This document shows, in pieces, positions 25,040-33,388 of a stretch of 55,584 nucleotides of DNA (positions are counted from its first letter, which is position 1; each line of letters starts with the position of its first letter). Location: the NCBI GenBank assembly GCA_014382445.1, contig JACNJS010000047.1, forward strand, positions 1 through 55,584, written 5' to 3'. The notes beneath the pieces were generated by a model, which saw nothing but the letters and a program-made list of their open reading frames with translations, did not search any database and was not told the origin of the DNA. This stretch comes from Bacteroidota bacterium (GTDB lineage: Bacteria > Bacteroidota > Bacteroidia > Bacteroidales > F082). Position numbers and translations under genes: made by a program.

Positions 25040-26119
25040 TTATTTTATCCGGCTTAATGTTTCTAACGCATATGCCCTGTGAGCTGCAGGTTGTGGGTGT
25101 TTGCCCTGATAATCGTGAGTTGAAACACCATACTTTTTAACTGCCCGAAGTCCGTTTATAAAAGTAATATCAGGATGTTTTGCCAGGGCTTTAAATAAAT
25201 CTTCATCCGGTTGATCCTTGGCATTATTTGGCATAAAAAGAACGATAATCTTCGCTTGGGACGCAGAAAATAGGTTTTCTATTCCAGTAAAATAAAAATC
25301 ATATACATCAAAATCTGAAACCTTGTTGCTTGATTTAATGTCTCTCATTTTTTGAAACAAACGGTTATTTTTCAGATAAATATATACGAATCGGGGAACT
25401 GACATGAATATTTTTACAAATTTTCTTAAACTCAAATCAGTCCCTTCCTTGCGGTACATAGTCACTAATTCAAAAACATGTCGAGTGCTCAAAGGGTAAT
25501 TTATTTTAATACCGCTTTCATCCTTGGCAAGATAAGCAGCAGTTAATGGAACATTTTTTGAGGCGATTGGAGGAAATGGAGTTCTGGACCTGTTGAGTAA
25601 ACCCTGCCAGCATCCCAGAATTATGTATTTTGGTTTTAATTTATCGAGTAACCCCTCATCTTTAAGCTTCTGTGCCTTCAGTAAAGCGTGTACATACGAA
25701 AATGAGGAAATTCCATAATTATATGCCGGTATTTCTAAACTGTCTGCAATCACCTGTGTAAATGTTTCCTCGCTATCTACCTCGTCACCGTAAGTTAACG
25801 AACAACCCAACGATAAAATTCCTCCTGGACGAAATGAAACTGCATCCTCATTTTCACCAATCCTGTACCCCATCTGATGACTTTTAACGTAAAAGCTACT
25901 ATCCTGAATATAATCTGAAATACAGGGAGCAAAATCAAAACCTATTTCCTTATCATAAATATAAGATCCGGCAGGCCAACGTCCGGGTTTGGAGGCCATT
26001 TCTCCTAGTTGGCTATGTATCAGATAAGTGATTATAATATTGAAAATCAAGAATATTACAACGATGACACTAAACATATAAATCAGGTAAGTCAATCTTT
26101 TTGAATTCAAATGTTTCAT
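25040..26119 (-). CDS. Membrane-anchored SGNH/GDSL hydrolase-like protein
   Basis: A 359-residue protein with one N-terminal transmembrane helix (about 10-34). The outer domain has SGNH-type blocks: LSLGCSLTYGDEV (GxSxTxG, candidate Ser nucleophile near residue 106), YNYGISSFSY, and a C-terminal KHPQPAAHRAYALE with His. A clear GxND block III is not obvious; MPNNA may replace it. Such proteins accompany SxtJ/carbamoyltransferase genes and could remove or transfer acyl groups on the same surface polymer. It is convergent with the carbamoyltransferase (42-base gap). Confidence 0.7.
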   Translation of the reverse strand: MKHLNSKRLTYLIYMFSVIVVIFLIFNIIITYLIHSQLGEMASKPGRWPAGSYIYDKEIGFDFAPCISDYIQDSSFYVKSHQMGYRIGENEDAVSFRPGGILSLGCSLTYGDEVDSEETFTQVIADSLEIPAYNYGISSFSYVHALLKAQKLKDEGLLDKLKPKYIILGCWQGLLNRSRTPFPPIASKNVPLTAAYLAKDESGIKINYPLSTRHVFELVTMYRKEGTDLSLRKFVKIFMSVPRFVYIYLKNNRLFQKMRDIKSSNKVSDFDVYDFYFTGIENLFSASQAKIIVLFMPNNAKDQPDEDLFKALAKHPDITFINGLRAVKKYGVSTHDYQGKHPQPAAHRAYALETLSRIK

Positions 26120-26532
26120 TACTTTCTTTTAAATTTATATAATCTGTAAACAAATATAAATAAATCACAAAACATCTTGAGCATTGCGATTTTTTTTTGA
26201 AGTAGGTAATGCTAAGTTATTATGCGACGTAAACCAAACTTGAATCTATCGTCTTTTTTTTTGACCCTATGAAAATCCTCAATTGTGCCATTAATACTTT
26301 CAGTATTAACTATTTAAAAATTAGATTTATTATAAATTAATGGTTTAATCAATTGATTTACTGATAGTACTGCAAAAGCCTTTCTGTTAACAAATTATGC
26401 CATAGTTTATTTACTATTTTTACCGGCTAAAATTTCAGCATAATACTTGAGTTAATTTCATAAATATTAGCGAAATAATTAACGCTGCTGATCTGTTTAT
26501 TATCAAAAAAGCTAAATAATAAATTAATTAAT
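26120..26532. other. Intergenic region before nfnA, with a possible transposase scrap
   Basis: No intact gene is present. It must hold the promoter of the nfn genes, but I see no convincing -33/-7 pair. On the minus strand the reading ...SINGTIEDFHRVKKK (about 26298 to 26254), then after a frame break FKFGLRRIIT-stop (ending 26212), recalls the conserved NGxIEDF end of ISL3-like transposases. It is short and degenerate, so this is a weak suggestion. Confidence 0.25.
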
Positions 26533-27369
26533 ATGAGCAAAATACTTGAAAAGGAGTTTTTTTCAAAGAATGTAGTTAAGATTGTTCTTGATGCTCCTGA
26601 AATTGCAAGGTCGCGAAAACCTGGACATTTTGTAATAATAAAAATTGGTGAAAAAGGTGAAAGAGTGCCACTAACAATTGCGGGTTCGGATATTGAAAAA
26701 GGAACAATCACACTTGTTGTACAGCAGGTAGGGGTTACGTCTGCAAAATTGTCAGCATTAGAGGTTGGTGATGAAGTAACCGATGTTGTAGGTCCACTAG
26801 GTCAGGCAACACATATTGAAAAAGTTGGTACAGTACTTTGTGCCGGTGGTGGTGTTGGCGTTGCTCCTTTGTTGCCAATAGTTGAGGGGTTTAAAAAAGC
26901 CGGTAACCGAGTGATTACTGTTCTTGCTGCCCGAAATAAAGACCTTGTTATACTTGAAGAACAAATGCGAGAGTTTTCTGATGAAGTAATTGTTATGACT
27001 GATGATGGGTCATCAGGTAAAAAGGGACTTGTAACAGCAGGCATGGAAGAAGTAATTAATCGTGAAAAAGTTGATCTTGCTGTAACTATCGGACCTGCTA
27101 TTATGATGAAATTTGCAGCCCTTACAACTAAGAAATATAATATTCCTACTCTGGCAAGTCTTAATACAATTATGGTTGATGGCACAGGGATGTGTGGTGC
27201 TTGTCGTGTAAGTGTTGGCGGAAAAACTAAGTTTGTATGTGTTGATGGTCCTGAGTTTGATGCACATGAGGTTGACTTTGATCAGATGTTAATGCGCCTT
27301 GGAGCTTATAAAGATATAGAACACAAGTCTTATCAAAAATATTTAGAAACAGTCGAAACAGTTGCATAA
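26533..27369 (+). CDS. nfnA: NfnA: ferredoxin:NADP oxidoreductase small subunit (FAD, [2Fe-2S])
   Basis: A 278-residue ferredoxin-NADP-reductase-fold protein. The N-terminal FAD domain includes GERVPLTIAGSD. The NAD-binding domain starts with CAGGGVGVAPLLP. The C-terminal cluster motif is D216-x4-C221-x2-C224-x11-C236, fitting the Asp/Cys-ligated [2Fe-2S] site known from the bifurcating NfnAB enzyme. With NfnB it would couple NADH and reduced ferredoxin oxidation to NADP+ reduction in the cytoplasm. The stop codon directly abuts the start of nfnB. Homologues are also labelled sulfide dehydrogenase or DHODH electron-transfer subunit; the neighbour decides for NfnA. Confidence 0.9.
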   Translation: MSKILEKEFFSKNVVKIVLDAPEIARSRKPGHFVIIKIGEKGERVPLTIAGSDIEKGTITLVVQQVGVTSAKLSALEVGDEVTDVVGPLGQATHIEKVGTVLCAGGGVGVAPLLPIVEGFKKAGNRVITVLAARNKDLVILEEQMREFSDEVIVMTDDGSSGKKGLVTAGMEEVINREKVDLAVTIGPAIMMKFAALTTKKYNIPTLASLNTIMVDGTGMCGACRVSVGGKTKFVCVDGPEFDAHEVDFDQMLMRLGAYKDIEHKSYQKYLETVETVA

Positions 27370-28857
27370 ATGGAAAATATAGCAGAATATCTAAAAGCCG
27401 AAAGACAACAGGAGTGGAGAGCGGAAATTAGAAAAAGCATCAAAACAAAGGAACGTATAGCTAAGGTTCGCGCTAAAATGCCAGAAGAAGATCCTGATAT
27501 TAGAAACAAAAGTAATGTAGAAGTAAATACCGGCCTTACTTTTGACCAGGCTGTTGCAGAGGCTCAACGCTGTATCGATTGTCCTGATCCTACTTGTATG
27601 ACAGGTTGTCCGGTTGGAATTAATATTCCGAAGTTCATTAAGAAAATCGAATCTAAAGATATTCTTGGGGCAGCTGCCGTTCTTAAAGAAACTAATGGAC
27701 TACCAGCAGTATGCGGACGAGTTTGTCCCCAGGAAAAGCAATGCGAAATTAAATGTTACTACACCGTAAAAATGGATGCAACACCTGTTGCTATTGGATT
27801 CCTGGAAAGGTTCGCCGCTGATTATGAAAGAGAAAGTGGTAGTGCTTCAGTTCCCGAATGTGCCGAATCAAATAATATAAAAGTAGCAGTTATTGGATCG
27901 GGCCCTGCTGGGTTAGCCGTTGCCGGCGATCTTGCGAAATTTGGTTACGATGTAACTGTTTTTGAAGCTCTTCACGAAATTGGTGGCGTACTAAAATATG
28001 GAATTCCCGAATTTAGGTTGCCAAATGAAATTGTTGATTTCGAGATTGATAACCTGCGTGCAATGGGAGTTAAATTCATAACTAACTTTATTGTTGGAAA
28101 AACATCATCCTTCGATGATCTGAGAAATGATGGATTTGAAGCTTTCTTTGTAGGATCAGGTGCAGGTTTACCAAATTTTATGAATATTCCTGGTGAGAAT
28201 TATAATGGCATATTTTCATCAAACGAATATTTAACGCGAGTTAACTTAATGAATGCAGCCAACCCTGAATTTGATACTCCTGTTATAAGTGGTAATTTAG
28301 TAGCCGTGATCGGAGGTGGAAACACTGCAATGGATTCGGTACGTACCTCTAAAAGGCTCGGTGCCGAAAGATCAATAATTATATACCGTCGGTCGGAAGA
28401 GGAAATGCCTGCAAGAGTTGAAGAAGTAATACATGCTAAGGAAGAAAGTATCGAGTTTATGAACCTTCATAATCCACTTGAATATTATGCCGATGCGGAT
28501 GGTCGTGTCAATAGTATGAAAATTCAGAAAATGGAACTCGGCGAACCAGATTCCTCGGGACGCCGCAGACCAATTCCTATTGAAGGATCGGAGTTTATTA
28601 TTGATGTTGACACCGTTGTTGTGGCTGTTGGTGTTTCGCCTAACCCTTTAATTCCTGCATGTTTACCCGAATTAGAAGTAACCAGATGGGGGACCATCGT
28701 TGTAAACGAAGAGACTATGCAATCATCAGTTCCTGATTTGTTTGCCGGTGGCGATATTGTAAGAGGCGGTGCTACTGTTATCCTTGCTATGGGTGATGGC
28801 CGTAAGGCTGCAGCAGGTATGCATCAGTATATACAGGGTAAGATTAAAACTAATTAA
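27370..28857 (+). CDS. nfnB: NfnB: NADPH-dependent bifurcating oxidoreductase large subunit (GltA-like)
   Basis: A 495-residue protein of the glutamate-synthase small-subunit-like family. Two [4Fe-4S] sites are visible: C68-x2-C71-x4-C76-x3-C80 and C115-x3-C119-x5-C125-x3-C129. A FAD fold follows (AVIGSGPAGLAVAGDLAKFG, near 172) and an NADP fold (VAVIGGGNTAMDSVRTSKRL, near 308). Such proteins are often annotated as homotetrameric NADPH glutamate synthase, but no large GltB subunit is nearby and the abutting nfnA makes electron-bifurcating NADH-dependent ferredoxin:NADP oxidoreductase the best call. The TAA of nfnA and the ATG of nfnB are adjacent, suggesting translational coupling. Confidence 0.9.
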   Translation: MENIAEYLKAERQQEWRAEIRKSIKTKERIAKVRAKMPEEDPDIRNKSNVEVNTGLTFDQAVAEAQRCIDCPDPTCMTGCPVGINIPKFIKKIESKDILGAAAVLKETNGLPAVCGRVCPQEKQCEIKCYYTVKMDATPVAIGFLERFAADYERESGSASVPECAESNNIKVAVIGSGPAGLAVAGDLAKFGYDVTVFEALHEIGGVLKYGIPEFRLPNEIVDFEIDNLRAMGVKFITNFIVGKTSSFDDLRNDGFEAFFVGSGAGLPNFMNIPGENYNGIFSSNEYLTRVNLMNAANPEFDTPVISGNLVAVIGGGNTAMDSVRTSKRLGAERSIIIYRRSEEEMPARVEEVIHAKEESIEFMNLHNPLEYYADADGRVNSMKIQKMELGEPDSSGRRRPIPIEGSEFIIDVDTVVVAVGVSPNPLIPACLPELEVTRWGTIVVNEETMQSSVPDLFAGGDIVRGGATVILAMGDGRKAAAGMHQYIQGKIKTN

Positions 28858-28887
28858 TATTAATTTGACACAAATAACACATTAGAT

Positions 28888-29886
28888 ATGCCAGACTTAA
28901 GTACAAAATATCTTGGCCTCACGCTCAAAAATCCTATCGTTATAGGAAGCTCAGGCCTTACCGATTCAGTTGAGAAAATTGTTGAGCTTGAAAAAAACGG
29001 TGCAGGCGCAGTTGTTCTTAAATCACTATTTGAAGAACAAATTTTGTTGGAAGCAGATCATAGTCTCAAAAAAGCACAAGAGGATAAAATGATATATTCT
29101 GATTACTCAGAAACTCTTGATTATATCGACGTTCATGTTAAAGAAAAAGAACTAAGTAATTATATCACGCTTATCAGAAACTCAAAAAATAAAGTTTCAA
29201 TACCTGTAATTGCAAGCATTAATGCAATATCTGATATGGAATGGACAGGTTTTGCAAAACAAATTGAAGATGCCGGTGCTGACGCAATTGAACTCAATAT
29301 TTTTGTTATGCCATTTAATATGGACAACGATTGTGATGCGAATGAAAACATGTATTACACCATTGTTAAAAAGGTTAAAAATGTTGTTAGGATTCCTGTT
29401 TCTGTAAAAATTAGCCCGTTTTTTGCTAATTTGGGCAAGGTGATAACTAATCTTGAAGAAAACGGTGCTGCTGGTGTTGTTTTGTTTAACAAATTTTCAA
29501 ATCCCGATATTAATATCGATAATGAAAAAGTATCACATGCAGAGGTTTTTAGCACACCAACCGATATTGCAACTTCGCTGAGATGGATTGCGATTATGGC
29601 AAAGCGTGTTAAGTTTGATCTTGCTGCATCAACAGGTATTCATGATGGAGAAGCAATTATAAAACAAATTCTGGCCGGAGCCAAAGTAACTCAGGTTACA
29701 TCTGCTATTTATAAGCATAGCCCTGAAGCAATTGTTACAATGTTGAATTTCGTTAACGACTGGATGGAACAAAAGGGCTATAATTATGTGGATCAGTTTC
29801 GCGGCAAACTTAGCCAAACCAAAACCACCAATAATAACGTTTACGAGCGTATTCAATTTATGAAATATTTCAGCGATTATAGTTAA
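28888..29886 (+). CDS. Dihydroorotate dehydrogenase-like flavoprotein, function unknown
   Basis: A 332-residue TIM-barrel protein starting LSTKYLGLTLKNPIVIGSSG, the class 1 DHODH pattern, with phosphate-binding-like features near the C-terminus (ASTGIHDGEAIIKQILAGAK). In true class 1 enzymes the base (Cys or Ser) follows a conserved Asn in NxSCPN; the equivalent here appears to be ELNIFVMPFN, with neither Cys nor Ser. It is therefore probably not a pyrimidine enzyme. It lies 30 bases after nfnB, and such DHODH-like proteins often sit near ferredoxin-linked genes, so a redox role with NfnAB is more likely. An unusual hydrophilic insertion (about 50-85) is also present. Confidence 0.8.
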   Translation: MPDLSTKYLGLTLKNPIVIGSSGLTDSVEKIVELEKNGAGAVVLKSLFEEQILLEADHSLKKAQEDKMIYSDYSETLDYIDVHVKEKELSNYITLIRNSKNKVSIPVIASINAISDMEWTGFAKQIEDAGADAIELNIFVMPFNMDNDCDANENMYYTIVKKVKNVVRIPVSVKISPFFANLGKVITNLEENGAAGVVLFNKFSNPDINIDNEKVSHAEVFSTPTDIATSLRWIAIMAKRVKFDLAASTGIHDGEAIIKQILAGAKVTQVTSAIYKHSPEAIVTMLNFVNDWMEQKGYNYVDQFRGKLSQTKTTNNNVYERIQFMKYFSDYS

Positions 29887-29897
29887 TATAATACATC

Positions 29898-29954
29898 CAC
29901 TGGCGCGCATTTGCCATACATGACAAACTAACACCTACACTGGCGCGCATTTGC
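29898..29954. repeat. Two 40-base direct repeat units
   Basis: CACTGGCGCGCATTTGC occurs exactly at 29898-29914 and again at 29938-29954. The sequence after each copy is also similar (TGACA..ACTAACA), so the true unit is about 40 bases. The second copy forms a small hairpin, CGCATT/AATGCG. A third partial echo, CACGCATTGC, lies at 29991-30000, followed by CTTCACTACGTTCAAAATGAC, which resembles a dispersed intergenic repeat common in Bacteroidota. The gap 29887-30268 has no gene. Confidence 0.7.
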
Positions 29955-30044
29955 AATGCGTGACATTACTAACACTAATTGAAATATAAGCACGCATTGC
30001 AGACGGGCTTCACTACGTTCAAAATGACTAAGGACTTGTGTTAA

Positions 30045-30098
30045 AACCCGCTGAGTGGATTTTCCTCGACGGTAGGAGAGGAAAACTCTCAGCGGGTT
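30045..30098. repeat. Long two-part inverted repeat between the DHODH-like gene and gdhA
   Basis: AACCCGCTGAG (30045-30055) pairs with CTCAGCGGGTT (30088-30098), and inside it TTTTCCTC (30060-30067) pairs with GAGGAAAA (30078-30085), around a 10-base loop. No T-run follows on either strand, so it is more like a REP-type element than a terminator, though it could still stop or protect the nfn transcript's 3' end. Confidence 0.7.
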
Positions 30099-30268
30099 GA
30101 GAAGCCTAATTCTACTATTTATTTGAGATCACATTAAAAAAATGGAAATTATTAATTTTTATTGTGAATCCATTAATCAGTTATTTCATAAATTTACGCC
30201 AGATTATAACTGGCTATGAACTTAGGTTTAAACTATTTTTCTGATGTAAAATTTTAATAATTGATTAA

Positions 30269-31555
30269 ATGAATAATACTTCATACAACCCATTTGAGAA
30301 CGCACAAAAGCAATTCGATCGTGCTGCAGATATGCTCGATTTAGATCAGGCAACGCGAGATCTTCTGAGGAACCCCATGCGTGAACATCATTTTTCTATT
30401 CCAGTTCGCCTCGATGATGGTACAGTAAAGGTTTTTAAAGGATATCGGATACAACATAACGATGCCCGTGGTCCTGCAAAGGGAGGGGTTCGATTTCATC
30501 CCCAGGAAACAGCTGATACAGTGCGCGCCTTATCAATGTGGATGACCTGGAAAACAGCCGTTGCTGATTTGCCTCTCGGTGGCGGAAAAGGTGGTGTAAT
30601 TTGTGATCCGCATGATTTAAGCGAACTTGAGCAGGAGCGGCTTTGCAGAGGTTGGATCAGGCAGGTGTATAAAAATATTGGCCCCGAAACTGATATCCCT
30701 GCTCCCGATATAATGACTAACTCTAAACACATGCTTTGGATGCTTGATGAATATGAAGTGCTTTCAGGAAAGAGAGCTCCAGGTACAATTACAGGTAAAC
30801 CGGTTGGTATGGGAGGGTCGCAGGGGCGTACCGAAGCCACTGGTTATGGTGTTATTATTATGGTTAGAGAAGCACTAAAAGAACTTGATACTTTACCTTC
30901 AAACACGATTGCCAGCCTACAGGGTTTCGGTAATGTATCGCAATACGCTATTGAGTTATTTACTCAAATAGGAGGAAAGGTAATTTGTGTTTCGTCATGG
31001 AATCAGGAGGATCTGACCAGTTATTCTTATAAAAAAGATTCAGGAATTGATCTTGATGAGTTAAAGTCGATCACAGATAATTTTGGCGGGATAATTAAAA
31101 ACAAAGCAATAGATCTTGGTTATGAAATACTTCCTGGCGACGCATGGCTTGAGCAGAATGTTGACATACTTATTCCTGCCGCTATTGAAAATCAAATAAC
31201 ACTCGAAAATGTTAATAAAATTAGCAATCGGGTAAAAATTATTGCGGAAGGTGCTAATGGTCCAACTTCTCCGGAAGCATCTGATATAATTAATGACCGT
31301 AATATTTTTGTTATACCTGATTTTCTTGCTAACGCTGGTGGTGTTACCTGTAGTTATTTTGAACAGGTTCAAAGTAATATGAATTATTATTGGGAAAAAG
31401 ATGAAGTACTAAGTAAACTCGATGTAAAAATGACCTCGGCATTTATTGCAGTAAGCGATTTTGCAAAGGATAACAATCTAAATATGAGGGATGCTGCATA
31501 TGTGATATCAGTTGACAAGGTAGCAAGAGCATGCCACGATAGGGGGTGGGTTTAA
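30269..31555 (+). CDS. gdhA: Glutamate dehydrogenase (Glu/Leu/Phe/Val dehydrogenase family)
   Basis: A 428-residue protein of the hexameric small-type family. The substrate region VFKGYRIQHNDARGPAKGGV (K71) is followed by LPLGGGKGGV with the catalytic K107, APDIMTNSKHMLWMLDEYE, and a Rossmann domain (SLQGFGNVSQYAIELF). The C-terminus has DFLANAGGVTCSYFEQ. It interconverts glutamate and 2-oxoglutarate plus ammonia; the NAD/NADP preference cannot be read with confidence. The length and sequence type resemble GudB/RocG-like enzymes rather than the 445-residue biosynthetic GdhA. It precedes the ATP-grasp genes by 86 bases on the same strand. Confidence 0.92.
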   Translation: MNNTSYNPFENAQKQFDRAADMLDLDQATRDLLRNPMREHHFSIPVRLDDGTVKVFKGYRIQHNDARGPAKGGVRFHPQETADTVRALSMWMTWKTAVADLPLGGGKGGVICDPHDLSELEQERLCRGWIRQVYKNIGPETDIPAPDIMTNSKHMLWMLDEYEVLSGKRAPGTITGKPVGMGGSQGRTEATGYGVIIMVREALKELDTLPSNTIASLQGFGNVSQYAIELFTQIGGKVICVSSWNQEDLTSYSYKKDSGIDLDELKSITDNFGGIIKNKAIDLGYEILPGDAWLEQNVDILIPAAIENQITLENVNKISNRVKIIAEGANGPTSPEASDIINDRNIFVIPDFLANAGGVTCSYFEQVQSNMNYYWEKDEVLSKLDVKMTSAFIAVSDFAKDNNLNMRDAAYVISVDKVARACHDRGWV

Positions 31556-31641
31556 GGTTGTGGAGTGGGTGTTTCTTGTTTTTGTTTAAGTTTTCATGTT
31601 AATACACAATAAAAATAATACATCAACAATAATCAACTAAA

Positions 31642-33378
31642 ATGGTCGACAAAAAAAAAATAGTGCCTTTTAACCGAAGTTCTTTTTTAAATTCTGATAA
31701 AAGAATAACATACATCGGCGATGGTTCGATGGGAGGAAAAGCACAAGGTCTTATTGATATTGATGATGTATTAAAGCGTGAAATTAAACCTGAAAAATAT
31801 CCGGGTATTTTTGTTGATATTCCTGCTATGACGGTCATACGCACCGACGTATTTGATGCCTTTATTAAACGCAACAAACTTTTCGAGATTGCTCTTTCCA
31901 ACATCTCCGATGGACGAATAGCACACGCATTTCAAAAAGCAAGTCTGCCCTTCGAGGTACTTGGTGATTTAAGATCATTAATATCACAGGTGCATACTCC
32001 ACTGGCTGTGCGCTCGTCGAGCATGCTTGAAGATGCTCAACACGAGCCATTTGCCGGAATTTATGGCACTAAAATGACTCCAAATAATCAGCCGGATGCA
32101 ACCGGAAGGTTTAATAAGCTTGTTGAAGCAATTAAATATGTTTATGCTTCAACATATTTTAAAGCAGCAAAAGATTATATGAAAGCCACTACTCATAGTA
32201 CTGAGGATGAGAAAATGGCCGTAATTATTCAGGAAGTAATAGGTAAAAAGCATGAAAGCAGGTACTATCCCGAATTATCAGGAGTTGCTCGGTCATATAA
32301 CTTTTATGCATTTGGAAATGCCTCTCCAAAAGATGGTATTATTAACCTTGCATTAGGTTTGGGCAAGACAATAGTTGATGGAGGTGTTTCATGGTCGTTT
32401 TGTCCTACTTTTCCAAAAGCCGATCCTCCTTTCGGGTCGGTTAGCGACATGCTTAAAAACACTCAAAACGATTTCTGGTCAGTTAATATGGGTCGAGCTC
32501 CGGCTTACGATCCGGTTAACGAAACAGAGTATATGGCAAACGACAACATTTTCATTGCTGAAAAAGACAATACACTTAAATATATTGCATCTACTCTTGA
32601 TAGTAATTCAGGCACGGTAATAACCGGCATTGGTAAAAAAGGGCCACGGGTATTAAACTTTGCGCCAATTCTACGTTTAAATAATATTCCATTGGTCGAT
32701 CTGATATCAGAAATGCTCAAGATATGCGAAAAAGCCGTAGGTGCCACTGTTGAAGTTGAATTTGCAATGACATTTAATAATGATAAACCGCATCGGTTTG
32801 GTTTCTTGCAGGTTAGACCTATGGTTGTGTCAACCGAAGAAGTTAAGGTTGAATTGGATGAACTAAAAGGCGACAATATTTTGTGCTCCTCAACAGGAGT
32901 TCTTGGTAACGGAACCAATAAACTGATTACTGATATCATTTATGTTAAATCCAACAAGTTTGATGCTGCATTAACTTATAAAATTGCTGCCGAACTCGAA
33001 AAAGTTAACGAATTATTAATTTCTGAAAACCGACCATATTTACTAATGGGTTACGGAAGGTGGGGTACATCCGATGCCTGGGCGGGGATACCTGTTAACT
33101 GGGGGCAAATTTCGGGGGCAAAAGTTATTGTTGAAGCCCCATTAACCGGAATGAACTCAGAATTGAGCCAGGGTTCTCACTTTTTTCATAACGTTACCGG
33201 ACTTGGTGTGTTATATTTTTCTGTGCCTTATTCAGGTGAATTTCCCATTGATTGGAATTGGTTAGATAATCAGGAAGCTGTAAAAGAAACCGACTTGATT
33301 AGACATGTTAAACTCCAAGATCCCATTCATGTTAAAGTAGATGGAAGAAGTGGGCGTGGGATAATCTGTAAATCATAA
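31642..33378 (+). CDS. PEP/pyruvate-binding (PPDK_N, ATP-grasp) protein without phosphohistidine domain
   Basis: A 578-residue protein, paralogue A of three. It shows the PPDK/PEP-synthase ATP-binding signatures: SMGGKAQGL (29-37, Lys33), AVRSSSMLED (122-131), FAGIY (137-141), IIQEVIG (195-201), and EVEFA with FLQVRPM (371-394). It stops short of the phosphohistidine swivel domain and the PEP/pyruvate barrel, so it cannot be a complete PEP synthase. Instead there is a ~180-residue C-terminal region with GYGRWGT (470-476) and SQGSHFFHNV (H513), shared with the other two paralogues. It is 10 bases upstream of paralogue B. The ATP-grasp assignment is secure; the reaction is unknown. Confidence 0.88.
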   Translation: MVDKKKIVPFNRSSFLNSDKRITYIGDGSMGGKAQGLIDIDDVLKREIKPEKYPGIFVDIPAMTVIRTDVFDAFIKRNKLFEIALSNISDGRIAHAFQKASLPFEVLGDLRSLISQVHTPLAVRSSSMLEDAQHEPFAGIYGTKMTPNNQPDATGRFNKLVEAIKYVYASTYFKAAKDYMKATTHSTEDEKMAVIIQEVIGKKHESRYYPELSGVARSYNFYAFGNASPKDGIINLALGLGKTIVDGGVSWSFCPTFPKADPPFGSVSDMLKNTQNDFWSVNMGRAPAYDPVNETEYMANDNIFIAEKDNTLKYIASTLDSNSGTVITGIGKKGPRVLNFAPILRLNNIPLVDLISEMLKICEKAVGATVEVEFAMTFNNDKPHRFGFLQVRPMVVSTEEVKVELDELKGDNILCSSTGVLGNGTNKLITDIIYVKSNKFDAALTYKIAAELEKVNELLISENRPYLLMGYGRWGTSDAWAGIPVNWGQISGAKVIVEAPLTGMNSELSQGSHFFHNVTGLGVLYFSVPYSGEFPIDWNWLDNQEAVKETDLIRHVKLQDPIHVKVDGRSGRGIICKS

Positions 33379-33388
33379 ATCAACTGTT

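Noticed and set aside
27370-28857. Calling the gene glutamate synthase small subunit (gltD/gltA)
   Set aside because: No large GltB subunit is present; the abutting [2Fe-2S] FNR-like gene and both 4Fe-4S sites fit NfnB better.
28888-29886. Naming the DHODH-like gene pyrD
   Set aside because: The catalytic base motif NxSCPN is not present and the context is redox, not pyrimidine synthesis.
29898-29954. CRISPR array
   Set aside because: There are only two copies, the intervening sequence is itself repeated, and no cas gene is in the window.
30045-30098. Rho-independent terminator for the nfn transcript
   Set aside because: The inverted repeat is long but has no T-run after it on either strand, so it is listed as a repeat.
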